64,000 bases of DNA, taken from assembly GCA_009760855.2 (NCBI GenBank), contig WPIO01000103.1:938501-1002500 (forward strand), given 5' to 3'. The position numbers and the translations under genes are program-made. This DNA is from Cristatella mucedo. Taxonomy: Eukaryota; Bryozoa; Phylactolaemata; Cristatellidae. This document shows positions 46,228 through 57,719 of the stretch, one piece after another (position 1 is the stretch's first letter; each line of letters opens with the position of its first letter). The notes under the pieces were generated by a model that was given only the letters and a program-made list of their open reading frames with translations, was not told where the DNA came from and did not search any database.

Positions 46228-46395
46228 TATAATAATAATAATACATTTGATAAAGTGACCTCAAAGAACCCAATCTCTTTCTAGGTGCTCTACATTTGCT
46301 GCAAAGGAAACACGATCGAATGGTTAGTGGTAGCATGCTCAATAAACAACAAGAATAACATGGTTAGGGGTGACATGCACGGAGTCAGCACATTA
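46228..46395 (-). mobile_element. LINE A 3'-end fragment
   Basis: A minus-strand tail, hairpin and partial 3' UTR abutting the plus-strand copy that follows. Confidence 0.85.
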
Positions 46396-47248
46396 AGGTC
46401 TCGTTAGACGACCTCTCGTTAGACGACCACATCAGCTCCACAGTCAAATCTGCCTACTTTCAGCTACATAACTTTGCTAAAATTCGGGCTTGTTTAGATA
46501 AGGATACCCCATCTAAGTTGGTCCATGCATTCGTGACATCCCGACTCGACCTCTGCAACTCACCGCTTGCTGGCCTACCGGCATGTGCGATCAGGCGATT
46601 GCAGCTGGTGCAAAACTCGACAGCTAGACTTGTCTGCCGTGAGCGTCGCAGTTGCCACATCACACCACTTCTCGCCGACCTGCACTGGCTACCAGTCAAG
46701 CAACGGATTGACTTCAAGGTTTTGTCGCTCACTTTTAGGTCACTTCATTCTTTGGCTCCAGCCTATCTCTCAGATCTACTCCCCCACCAGGCCAAGCATA
46801 GTACCACCCGCTTTTCGGAATCCAACAGTCGACAAATACCTCATACAAACCTCAAATCCTTTGGAGACTGTGCATTTAGTTCGTATGCTCCCAAAACCTG
46901 GAACTCCCTCCCGACTTGTGTCAGAACATCCCCTGACTTGACCACATTTAAAGAGAACTTGAAAACACACCTATTCAGGATAGCATTTAGTGGGTCCCTG
47001 TGATTCGTCCTTCATGTGCTTACGCAAGCTGACACTGTGCATGCTGCCACTAACCACATTTGCATGCTGACCCTATGCATGCCACCCTTAACCATGCTAT
47101 TCATGTTGTTTGTTTATCAAGCATGACATTACTCACCATTCAATTGCATTTCTCTTTGCAGCAAATGTAGAGCGCCTAGAAAGAGATTGAGTTCTCTGAG
47201 GGCGCTTTATCATGTGTATTATTATTATTATTATTATTATTATTACAG
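46396..47248 (+). mobile_element. LINE A 3' fragment with long open C-terminal frame
   Basis: A plus-strand copy with a 161-codon frame (46518-47003): LVHAFVTSRLDLCNS, LADLHWLPVKQRIDFKV, SLAPAYLSDLLPHQAKH, then FSSYAPKTWNSLPTCV. A complete 3' UTR, hairpin and long (ATT)n tail follow. It closely matches the copies at 31.4 and 62.6 kb, so it is relatively young. The RT core is missing. Confidence 0.92.
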
Positions 47249-47249
47249 G

Positions 47250-47310
47250 GACCCAGTAAATTCTGTCTTACATAATTGCGTTTTTAGTTTCTTTTTAAAT
47301 GTGGTGGTTT
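47250..47310 (-). mobile_element. LINE A scrap
   Basis: cagggacccagtaaattctg and tagtttctttttaaatgtgg, in minus orientation. Confidence 0.6.
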
Positions 47311-47311
47311 A

Positions 47312-47840
47312 GAGCACACCAATATTGTCCCTTTGATTGGTAATACCTCGAAACTGTCTTTGCCTTCTCTCTTTTGCTTATTAGATCGAGGGAGAAATAT
47401 ACCTTTTCCTACTAGCCTCGTGTCGAGCACAGGCGTCTCAGTATCAAAAACCTGTGCGTCTGCTGTCTACATATCTATGACAGGAAAGAAGCTATTTTGT
47501 AATTAGTCAGATTTTTTCATAAGTAACTAAGACCACATCTGTTTTTCTTAACTTATCGCATACTTAGAGCATAAATACAACCACATTCTAAATCACTTTG
47601 ATGGCTGTGTTAAGCAACAGCTATCAATTTCCAGAGGAACTAATGGAAGTTTGAGTAGGGCGAACCGTTGATTCTCAGTCATCGGTCGAGATCACTCCAC
47701 ATATGCATAGAGGGATTGAGGTCCAATGACTGGCGCTCGGGACACTTCGGTCAACTGATAGCTAAGAGTTGAGCCTAACGTTGCTGAGCTTGCTTGTCAG
47801 CATGCTTTAGATATCTTCTAGCTGCACACACGGTTTTAGT
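47312..47840. other. Unassigned intronic sequence
   Basis: No recognised feature. Confidence 0.3.
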
Positions 47841-47844
47841 TACA

Positions 47845-48265
47845 ATATTAATATTCATAATTCAACTTATATAAAGCACCCCAAGAGAATTATATCTCTT
47901 TCTAGAAACTTGGTATATGCTGAAAAAGAAGCAGTTTCAGAACAGGCGACACACCAAGGGCAATACAAATACAATCGAGCCGACTATCCCGAACAGGTAG
48001 GTTTTCGGCTTCTTTTTGAATGTCGTCAGATCAGGAGATGATGTAATGCCAATCGGTAGCCAGATCCAGGCATTTGGAGCATAGTATATCAAAGGGGGGG
48101 GTCTCCAAGGGATTTGACGTTAGGGGCAGGCCAGGCAGGTGATGCTATGTAAGGTCAGATGAGAAAGTAAGTCGGAAAAGTAGGCCAAAAACAAAAGAAA
48201 GTAGGGACCAAAAAGTAAGGGACGAGACTCCTTGAAGTTGAACCGCAACAGCAAGGCATTCACAT
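47845..48265 (-). mobile_element. Degenerate LINE A 3' fragment
   Basis: A diverged tail and hairpin, then 'ttcggcttctttttgaatgt', 'gatttgacgttaggggcagg' and 'aagtaagggacgag', in LINE A order. Confidence 0.6.
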
Positions 48266-48547
48266 GCGAGGACGGAGCTCGTCCATATTTTAAACCACAG
48301 GCAGACAGTACAGTTGCTCAGTCGTCAACATACCGACTGACAGATGCTCTGACTCACTAGGAGTGTGCACCTTTCACATCGCTGTTGGCAACGAAAGTCT
48401 CGTGGCGCTTCAACAGGGTGATGCAAGCTCGACCAAGAGTGCAGGGACCACAATGGCACAGACTAGAGCACCAGTTTCGCTTCACAGCGACTGCAAGACA
48501 GATGGAGATAGGTATAGAAGAGACAGAGGGGAGAGAGAGACAGAGGG

Positions 48548-48550
<3 letters not shown>

Positions 48551-48625
<75 letters not shown>
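48551..48625. repeat. (GA)n microsatellite
   Basis: Pure GA run of about 75 bp. Confidence 0.97.
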
Positions 48626-48628
<3 letters not shown>

Positions 48629-48789
48629 CCCACAAAACGAAGTGCTGCTTCCCTGCAGGAGCCCGCATCCTCTTGCTGGGCTATCGTTAGGACAACCCAG
48701 TGTACACCTGGTGTCAGAAAATATAATTCAGCCTACATATTTAAATTCAAGTAATGTGAGCATTAAGATATCCCTAGCTTCCGAGCCAT

Positions 48790-49050
48790 ATTAATAATAA
48801 TAATAACAATACATTTTATATAGAGCCTTATGAGAGCTCAATCTCTTTCTAGGCATTTTACATTTGCTGCAAAGGAAGCACGATCGAATGGTTAGTGGTA
48901 GCATATTCAATAAATAACAAGAATAACATGGTTAAGAGTGACATACACAGGGTCAGTATGCAAGCATGTTTAGTGGCAGCACGCACAGTGTCAGCACGCA
49001 CAAAGCACATAAAAGGTCGAATCACAGAGACCCACTAAATACCATATTAG
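48790..49050 (-). mobile_element. LINE A 3'-end fragment
   Basis: A minus-strand tail, hairpin and 3' UTR, truncated before the coding region. Confidence 0.85.
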
Positions 49051-49140
49051 AGTTCCTATGGCCTTCCGTGTGGGTGCTTAGCAAGCTACCCTTAGTGAAG
49101 GTGTTAGATTGATTTGCTTACACTTTAGACATTGCTGCTA

Positions 49141-49590
49141 TAATAATAATAATAACAATATATTTTGTATAACACTCTTCAAGAACCGAATCTCTATCCA
49201 GGTGCTTTACAACTTGTTGCAAGAGAAGCAATAACTGAGGGTTAATAAAAAGGAGGTATCGTGCTTAAACAAGCATCCAACAGCACAGATGAAGACGCTC
49301 ACGGTGTATAGTCAGAGGAACCCCGGGTTAGTAACGTGCAGCACCAAACAGTGCACAGGTGAGCACTCAAATCACACGGAAAATCGATAAGTTCAATTTG
49401 GCGCTCTATAAAAGCATACTGCTCTTGCTTGTAGTATTGACGTGCTCAGTTTCTAAACTAGTCAGGGCAAAAATGGCAATTCAGTGGTGTAAGGAACAGG
49501 TATGCTTTATCTTTCTTTTAGTGTCATCAAACCAGGAGATGATGCGATGTCAGTCGGCAGCAAGTTTCAGGCTTCTAGAGCATAGTAACA
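49141..49590 (-). mobile_element. Degenerate LINE A 3' fragment
   Basis: A tail and hairpin at 49141-49235 and a separated C-terminal-proximal block (tcatcaaaccaggagatgat, gcaagtttcaggcttctaga). Confidence 0.6.
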
Positions 49591-49639
49591 ATGTGCAGAA
49601 ACCAGACATGAGACGTATGCTTTGGCAGTTAACCTATGC

Positions 49640-50150
49640 TACCGTGCAGGGTATTCACTCAGGCGCTTATAGATGGTGCAAAACTATGCAGCTACTCTTG
49701 TCTGTCGTGAAGGTTGCAGTTACTACATTAAACCACTTCTCACCGACCTGCACAAAGTCCCAATCAAGCAGTGTATCAAATTCAAGGTTCGATCACTTAC
49801 GTGTAGGTCCCTTCATTCTCTGGCTCCAGCATATCTATCAGAACTACTCACCCAACAGCCATGCATCGTATCACTCACTAATCTGGCTCAATTATTATAA
49901 GAGTGCCTCTACCTAAGCTATCCTTTGGAAAACGTGCATTTAGTTGGCAAAGCCCGGAACTCACATGCGACTGACATCACGATATGCACTGACTTGACAT
50001 TAAAAAAAAAGCTAACAACACACTGGATCTTCACAGCATTTGCTGCATCCTTTGCCGTGTTGTACTTTCGGTGCTTATGCTTATGCTGAGATTGTGCACG
50101 TTATCCTTAACCAATTAATGTGGTTCCTTTACAACAATATGTAAAGTCAA
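49640..50150 (+). mobile_element. Degenerate LINE A fragment, opposite orientation
   Basis: Plus-strand AYRWCKTMQLLLSVVK and FILWLQHIYQNYSP are frameshifted equivalents of the LINE A C-terminal region. It meets the preceding copy head to head. Confidence 0.7.
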
Positions 50151-50159
50151 GGCTAGCTG

Positions 50160-53070
50160 TAGTAGGCACACGAACAAGAGGTTATGGATGGTGAGACTGT
50201 GGGCAGGATCCTAAATGCAAGTCCGGCTAAACGTTTTTTAATGTAGGCATACGCAGCAGTGCAGAGCAGTCACAGCCGGAGCGCTATCAGATCGCAGGGC
50301 TCGACTAATAACGACGACGAGTCCCGACTCTTTGGGTGACAAATACTCGTGCTCGCCACTGTGCTAGCGCTGTGCAAGATTACCACGTGCTCGCCCGCAG
50401 TGTTCCGGAGACCGGAAGCAGGCAGCCATCAGATCGCAAAAACATGCACATTTGCTGCGTCTGAGTGAGCGAGGAGGAACTGTAACTCCGTGCCGACAAA
50501 TTCCGGGGGGAGGGGGAGGGAGGGGGCACTGCCACCAACCTTTAGGGCAGCTTTCAGGTTTACTTTGCACGGAACACGGAGAGTTAAGAAAAAGTGGGTA
50601 ACAAAGTGCCCTGGGGTCACAAAGAACAGAATGACAGCCGGGCATCAGCCAGTGAAGGGCGATTGGCCGAGTAACTCTGATGGGTCACTCACCACCCGCA
50701 CACAGTGGCTGCAGACTGTATCTGCTGTGCCACCTACGCCTTACTTCAGTTAACGACAACTGGACCCTTGAGCGTTTCGAGCCGATCTGCCGTGCAGTCT
50801 TCCCAGACGCAGCTAACCATTCATTCGACTGCCAAACCCCCTGGCTCCGGTTACCGGACCACCCCCCTCCCACAAGAACCTGAGCCGTACCAAGCAACGA
50901 CTGGACTCGGGTGTCGGCACGTGCGAGACGTATATGCTCGGGCAAGGCTGAGGCAGCAGACCAGAACACACGGGTTGCTTCGATCGATGGCTTGCCAGAC
51001 GGCTCTCAGTCGTTCTTTAGTGTTGCCGTTGGCACACATCCACAAAAACACCCAAACAATTTTTGAGCTTCGGCGAACCCTGACCGAGTGCACATAACCA
51101 GAGGGGCCGAAGCACAGACGTCCTGTGAGACTGATCTCCCTCCCCTCTCCCGTGCCTCACTAGCTGGTGGGCTCGGCACGGCAGCCAGTCGAAGCCTGCC
51201 TTTCAGGCTTCGAGCTCTCTTTCCGGTGTGCTGATCTAAAGCGTCAATTTTCAATCGACACAGCGCCTAGACAGCACTGCACGAGTCAGGAGTAAACCAA
51301 CTGCATCTGGCACACTTCTATGGCAACCATGGCAACCGCACCAAACAGCCGATGTAGCGACATCTGGTCTCAGTTTGGACCAGCCGACGAAACGCCGAAA
51401 GCCCCACGGCAGTCACACGGCTTGCGACAGATTGCAGCAGCAGCAGCAGCTGCTGCCATCCCGGTTCAGGTCGATCACCAGACCGAGCAGAACCAGTGCA
51501 GAGGGAGGCACCACAGGTTGGGCAGGGCTGCTAGCGAACTGGCTCGAGCCAGCTGTGATCAAGTTCGGTTCAACGCTATAAAAAGCCAGTCCAAGCTTAG
51601 TTTGATGACTCCATGTTCTTGTAGGGGAGAACAGTGGCTCCGGGTCGTCTTGCAGTCAAGCGGTGCATAATCACACTCCTGAGCACTAGGAATCACAAAC
51701 TGACAAGCACTCGATGACTGCAGTCTGTGGGCTCAAACTCGGCCCAAAGCTCTGACCGCTCTACTCAAAACACACAGAGCAAATCTAAATGACGTCTTCT
51801 GACAGCGGTCCCATAAAATAACCGATCCTGGCATATCACAGACCTATGTTACTGAGGTCCAAAGCAGTAATTAGCGACTTAAAAATGGCAGCAATCCAGA
51901 TGATAATTGGCAAGATATATGTTGCCCTCATCAAGAGGGAATGATTCAACGGTTTCAACACACCATTGCCAGACCGGGAGGGTGGGTGGGCAGCTGCTAA
52001 GCACATGGTCAAAATCGGTGCAGAGCGATTGTGAAGAGAACCTGGTGGCAAGCTCAGGCAGCCTCTTCGGCTGAGCACTCATTTATTGACCGCCTGAGCA
52101 AGGCCACGGTAAGGCAACTTCCCGGGCTCAACTCAGGGTGCTCAGTTCTCAGTTCACCTTACGGTGGGAAGGCAAGGCTTGACCTCTAGGCATGTTTTCT
52201 AGCTAGCTGCCATAACTTGGCAGCGGCTTTGGAGCGGAGCTTTCGGTCCTCTCGGCACGAATGGTGGCTCAATGATGTGGCATTGTGTGATGGAAAGGTT
52301 GCACGAGTTTCTTTGGGGCATGCAACTGTGCTGCTCCCCCTACGCCGCGCCCCTACAAATCTGTCACATGTGGCCCGGAAACGAGGATTCGATAACTACG
52401 CTCACTGCGTCCTGGGGGGGGGGAGAGCCGAAAGGAGGAGGGTCGTGGGAAAACTGTGGGCCACAATCTGACGAACACGATTGTCGAGGCGAGGCACAAA
52501 GGGCTACGCTGCAGTCCAACTGAACTCAAAGTCAAGAGCATGTGCATCCAATGGCAGGCTGTGCATTAAAGTAGCACAACACAAGAACAGCAGCAAGGGC
52601 AAACCAAAAACCTTCCATATACGAATTTAACGGAGTGACTGCACCAGTGCTGTGGGCTTGGGCAAAAGGAAGAGGGCTATCGGGTGGCAGCCTTGTTTAA
52701 CCTTAACCTTAACCTTACTTAACCGCGACCCAGAAGGGGCATACCACCTCGGCACGCCTATTCAGACTTCACTGCGATTGTCTGCAGGACCAATTAAATT
52801 CAGTCAACCATTAAAAGGTTTGATCCCCTTGGATATTCTAGATATTTCCATGATTGTAGATTGGGTGCACCGATCAAACATGTTCAGGTGGGACGAAAAG
52901 AGGCAAACTGTTATTGCATGCTTAATTTGTGAGAAGACAAAGTCTAATGATCTCAGGAGTAAACAGCATCAAGCCTGTCTCAAGACCATACCGTGAAATT
53001 CGCCGGGGCCCCTAAATCGTGATACAATGCGTCACAAGTAGGCAACATATAAATGTGGATGCTCGCTCAG
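50160..53070. other. Unassigned sequence, partly GC-rich
   Basis: The largest repeat-poor stretch of the window, within the GTPBP10-like intron. No exon recognised. A plus-strand frame (52652-52996) ends in a protein-like stretch with MFRWDEKRQTVIACLICEKT that I cannot assign. A short CCTTAA hexamer run lies at 52700-52718. Confidence 0.3.
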
Positions 53071-53075
53071 AAGTC

Positions 53076-53142
53076 TATAATAATAACAATAATAATAGTA
53101 ATAATAACACTTGATAAAGCGTCCTCAGAGAACTCTAAATGG
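53076..53142 (-). mobile_element. LINE A 3'-end scrap
   Basis: An (ATT)n-type tail and the first half of the terminal hairpin. Confidence 0.7.
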
Positions 53143-53320
53143 ATGATCTTTTTTCTCTTTTCTTCCGTCAGCATGCTAAGGACGACAAGCGTCGATTTTA
53201 ACTCGGAGAGTCGCTCATAGCTCCTCACATACAAGTGGCACAGAGAACCGGGCAGAGGGCAGCAACACCTGTTTCCGGCGATTCGCAGCAGCAGCAGCAG
53301 GCGCCGCAGCTGCTGCTCAC

Positions 53321-53551
53321 CTTGGTGAGCCGCAGCACGGCACTGACGACGGAGCTGGCGGCTCTGGGTGCTGCCCCGGCGGCCATCGGCAGCGCCGCTT
53401 CGTCCTCACGACTACTGCTGCTCGGATCGACGACGTACAGGATGACAGACGCGCGCTCCGAGTGACGCAGAAAGCGGTTGCTGCTCGCTCCGGTGTCGCC
53501 GCCGCTCTGTCCCGGTCTTTTCAGGAGTGGCGGCAGGTCGGCCACGGTTAT
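53321..53551 (-). CDS. GTPBP10: GTPBP10-like Obg GTPase, exon with altered G3
   Basis: A 231-nt exon (77 codons, phase 0 at both ends) in the G domain of an Obg-family GTPase. It reads ITVADLPPLL, then NRFLRHSERASVILYVVD, then VLRLTK. This parallels animal GTPBP10: VADLPGLIEG, FLKHIERT, LLFVVD and LLTK. Read on the minus strand, the acceptor is ccctttgcag| and the donor AAG|gtgagc, both strong. The G3 motif DxxG is DLPP here, so the glycine that contacts the gamma-phosphate is missing and the switch II EGA segment is replaced by KRPGQSGG. The frame and splice sites are intact, so this is not obviously a pseudogene. A Ser/Ala-rich insertion lies after VVD. The G1 exon was not found to the right. 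Confidence 0.75.
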
Positions 53552-53554
53552 CTG

Positions 53555-54280
53555 CAAAGGGCGCACAGGCGCATGATCGGCACCAGCAGCATTGGTGGCT
53601 GCAGCTGTAGATGTCAGCCAGTCGGTTCGCGCGGCGATAGGGAAAAATGAGCGCGCTGCAGCCCTCGGCCGGAAAAAGAGGGCAGGCAAGTCTCACATGC
53701 AACCGCAGCCAGCATATTACCGTGATATGATATGATATGGATACCCAGTGATATGATTCGAGCGAATGGGACACTTACAATACGCCGCCGCCGTCGCAAG
53801 AACGACTGCTTGGAAGCATCACCGAACTTAAACAGCGAGCATGCAAACGCAAATGCAGGTATCCGGCCGACCGACCTCGTCTGGGCGGTCGAAACGTGCC
53901 GATAGTCATTCGCGGTGCTATACACCCAAATGCAGTACTGCGCCGTACAGGCTCGCCTGCATGCAAGCTTGCTAATCACGGTTCGGCAATAGGCAGCACC
54001 CAGAAGGCACACAAACAAGCTACCATATGTGGGCGGTGAGTGCTCAATTAGGCAAACACTAGGGACACTGACTCTTCGAATACTCAGCATACTGTTTTCT
54101 CCCGTTTAAGCTGAGTCACCACTGCAGGTGGCCCCCCCTTACTCTCTCTGTTTGCTCGCTCGGAGGGGTGAGTCGAGCTCGGTAGGAGTGCCTGCGAAGG
54201 AGTACTGCAGCGGCTCCAGTGGCTAAAGCTCCGACAGAAGCTGCAGAGCAGCTTGAACTGAACGCATTAACCTCACTGGT
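53555..54280. other. Unassigned sequence, upstream intron of the GTPBP10-like gene
   Basis: A 158-codon minus frame (53614-54090) has no P-loop or other motif. A short atgatatgat tandem lies at 53720-53760. Confidence 0.3.
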
Positions 54281-54284
54281 CCAT

Positions 54285-54440
54285 ACCGAGACTTTTGCAG
54301 GAGGAACTTGCCTCGACCAAGGTCAAGGTGAATGCATACGATGCCCGAGATCATGGGCTCGAACCCCGTGGCATAAGTGAAGCGCCTGAATAGAGATTAA
54401 GTTCTCTTAGGGCGCTATACAAATGAATTGTATTTATTAA
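54285..54440 (+). mobile_element. SINE2 copy, best preserved
   Basis: A tRNA-like head with B box GGCTCGAACCC near 54356-54366. The tail gcgcctgaatagagattaag then ttctcttagggcgctataca resembles the LINE A hairpin region and ends aaatgaattgtattt. Confidence 0.75.
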
Positions 54441-54659
54441 TATTTAACGAACAGCTGCCTCCCATGCCACTGGGGACCGCTTCAGCCAGGGTTGATAGGT
54501 CAAGCGGCAGCGAGCCGTCGTTGCAGGCACCTTTAGCAAGCACAGCCCTGAGTGTCGAGAGTTTTATGCTGCAGCTGAGCGCATGCACGATCTGCAAACT
54601 GCTCGTCGGCAAATCTGGAGCACACACATGTACGGCCACATGGTAGCACGAGCGAACGC

Positions 54660-54660
54660 G

Positions 54661-54730
<70 letters not shown>

Positions 54731-54770
54731 TACACACACACACACACACGCGCGCACACACACACACAGA
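54660..54770. repeat. (CA)n microsatellite
   Basis: About 65 bp of pure CA followed by interrupted CA/CG repeats. Confidence 0.97.
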
Positions 54771-54774
54771 CAGA

Positions 54775-55600
54775 TACGCATGCACGCAAGTCCTGAACAA
54801 TTACCTCATACCCACACAATATCACAGCTGCTGTTGTTTACACATCAAGTAAACTATGAGCTCATAAGTGAGATTTGAACAGCCTACACAGGGCTTCAAG
54901 CCAGCCTCCCAATTGCCGGATAGTGAATTCGTTGCAACAAGCTCGATACAACGACGTCGTTCTACCCCTCCCCCCCCCCCCGCCATTGGCAGTGCAGGCG
55001 GCCCTTACTTTTTCAGCCCCCACCGATGCTGCTGCTCACTACCTCGGAGGAAGTACTTTACTACCCACTTCAAGCTCCTCTTTTGGAGGCCATGGCTGCT
55101 GACCGATCTAGTGAAACCCAGCGCCGCAGTGTAGGCAATCTTATTTGGATGACACGCACGGTAGCTCTGCCCAGGATTCACCTTGCTGCTGCTCCTGAGG
55201 CGCGCGGCTGACGCAGGCCGGCACACCACATAAGCTCGGGTTCTGATTGGCATGATACAATTGACAGCCTAGTCGTGCGACGGCGCAGTCACTAGGGACT
55301 ACAACTCTATTAGGATTTGCTCGTGGGTAATGATGATGTGTGCACCCTGCGCCGATGGTAGATGAGCTCGAAGACCATGCAGTTTTGCAGCCACGCTGGA
55401 ATAACACAAAGTGGTCCGACGTTACACACAGCAGCATGGAAAATGCTGACTCGTAATACGACCACAGAAAGTCATTGCTGGGTCTTAAGAGAGTCGAGCA
55501 TCTCAAAATTGCCCAATACGGTGAGTCTACTGAACGGTAGCCAAACGTGAAGCAGCACTAAAAGTCAAATCACGAGGCATTGACTGCTCAAAAAAGTCAA
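54775..55600. other. Unassigned sequence
   Basis: No exon recognised. A poly-C run lies at 54968-54981. Confidence 0.3.
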
Positions 55601-55604
55601 CGTT

Positions 55605-55755
55605 GGCTCATTAAACAGACTCATTTGTGTAGCGGCAGAACAGCATCAGCTGCTACCATGCCCCTCCCGCTTACGGTGGGCAATGCAGAATTGCCTGCTG
55701 CAGGACTCCAATCCACGACCTGGGCCTAAAAGTGCAAACATCTTACCCATACGTG
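55605..55755 (-). mobile_element. SINE1 copy
   Basis: The minus strand carries the tail (gctgttctgccgctacacaa), body (gcaggcaattctg) and a decayed B box (gattggagtcc). Confidence 0.7.
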
Positions 55756-55759
55756 AGCA

Positions 55760-57375
55760 ACCACTCCAGCCTTTCACAAGAAGGGATCACGCAGCATTTC
55801 AGCAGCCTACATTTTAAAGGGGTAAGTACTAAAAAATGGTCGTTTTTTGAAATTTGTGCATTAAAAGATAAACTAGTAATAAATGCAAACCCAAAGTTTG
55901 GTGGTTGCCAGATGACTGGAACATGGTCAATAAAACTATAATGTAAGACCTGTTCAAACCGGAAGTAGTACATCGAGCTCAACAAAATAATTTTCTTTGA
56001 AAAATAACAGAGCCCGAACTGTGGTTTTCTGGTGAACTCTGCGAATATAAGCTATTCAGCCCTAAACAGACCTGCAGAAAATCACTTTGAAAAATGATAA
56101 AATGTCAAATTTTCCAAAAAATGACACCCTGTCGAGATCAAAGTCTGACTGGCAGTATAACAAGATCATAAAAGCCTAAACCCTATCGGCCGGAGCGTAG
56201 TCCGCCTCCCTGCTCAGCCCACGGCAGCCGGCTGAATTCCAAGGCCCACTCCCTATTTACTTGGCTGAAACATTTTTACAGTGGTATGTTTACATTGGCT
56301 CACAAACCGGAAGTGACTATCGTTCGGCAAGTAGACTATCGTTAAGGATAATACATTGAGAATTTACTGCTGCCGGGGCCACCGTAACTAAGGAGTCCAT
56401 TACCACGGAACCTCATGAATCCTAGGACAGCTGATCCGGTTCATGAAAGGCACAAGGCGACGGCTAGGAGTAGTCCTTTGTTCTGCGGCTGGTAAGCTTG
56501 GTGACTTGGATGGAGCTAGAAAGTCATTGACTGGAAGTCAGCCTGAAAATGTTGATTCAATTCTATTCAAGGAAATTGGGTATCAATTTTCAGCTGACAT
56601 GCAGTGGCAGACTATTATCTTACTCCGATGCCTAAATGAATGAATGTGTTGCCAGCAATCGGCAGGGTGGGGGGTGTTCCAAATGTCTCAGCAGTTCGGT
56701 GACGGCCACCAACACGGGAGATCACAGACGGCCTTATGGTCCCCCATCTTGCGCTAATGCTGAACAGGGCAAATAGCCGTCCACGATGAAGAATTACATA
56801 GCCTTACAAAGACACGGCGACAGCCAAAAGAAAATTTCGGACTGCACCCGGTGCCTGCTCACCAGCTTTCTCCTACACACTGATGGCAATACCACCCGAT
56901 TATGGCACATCACCCAGTGGCTGGCTAGACGTGCAGCTACTCGCAGTATTCAAAGCCGAGGTTAAGTACCTGCTGCTGGTACTCGAGCCAAACGCAGTGC
57001 AAGCAACGGCCTGACCAACAAGCCTCGCATTAAATCGCTGCTCCACCCTGCAATGCCTAGATGCCGCCACGCTCATGGTGCGATGCCAGCTTCGACGGGC
57101 AGCGGCAAGCTCGTGGTCACAGAGCATGCCAGGTGCATCCAACTCGCAAGGCCTAGGCTGGAACGACGAGAAGGGGCAGCATGCGGCATTACACGAACTC
57201 TAGATTCGAAAGTCGGACTGCTGCACAGAGTAAGCCAAAGACGACGAGTGAGTGAGACTGAGAGCAAAAACAAAGTGAGATCGAGATCGAGAGAGAATGT
57301 GAGAAAGCATGCAGGTAGTAAGAGAAACTATGAAAGAGTAAGAGAGCAGCAGAGGAGAGAGGGAGAGAAAGAGAG
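55760..57375. other. Unassigned sequence
   Basis: No gene or repeat family recognised. The 10-bp motif aaaccggaag occurs twice (about 55958 and 56308). Confidence 0.3.
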
Positions 57376-57378
57376 AGG

Positions 57379-57379
<1 letters not shown>

Positions 57380-57438
<59 letters not shown>
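57380..57438. repeat. (GA)n microsatellite
   Basis: Pure GA run preceded by about 130 bp of purine-rich degenerate repeat. Confidence 0.97.
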
Positions 57439-57441
<3 letters not shown>

Positions 57442-57544
57442 TCCATATTGTCAGCCGAGCCATCATGAATACCCGTGGGGCATGAGAGTCCGGTCGGCGG
57501 GAGCTCTAACAGACCCGGTCACCGGTTCAGTATAGTAAACGCCA

Positions 57545-57718
57545 GCTGCTCAAACAGCCTTATTTATTAAGGCGGCAGGGGAGCTTTTGCAAGTGTCAGC
57601 TTTTGCGGATGTCAGCCACTTGCAGCTGGCGATCAAAGATTGCCTGCAGCAGGACTCGAACCCACGATCGTGAGTAGGGAAGAGCGAGCAAGCACCTTAC
57701 CCCTGCGCTCAGAGCCAG
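57545..57718 (-). mobile_element. SINE1 copy
   Basis: On the minus strand: B box GGTTCGAGTCC, head ggtaaggtgcttgctcgctc and tail ending gctgtttgagcagc. The body carries an extra duplicated segment around gtcagcttttgcggatgtca. Confidence 0.8.
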
Positions 57719-57719
57719 G

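Noticed and set aside
46228-47248. Twin-primed (5'-inverted) single LINE insertion
   Set aside because: Both halves have their own 3' hairpin and (ATT)n tail, so two insertions are needed.
52695-52722. Interstitial telomeric repeat (CCTTAA units)
   Set aside because: Only about three imperfect units, and it is not the TTAGGG animal telomere motif.
53614-54090. 158-codon minus-strand frame as the G1 exon of the GTPBP10-like gene
   Set aside because: No GxxxxGKS P-loop in any frame and no alignment to the expected segment before G3.
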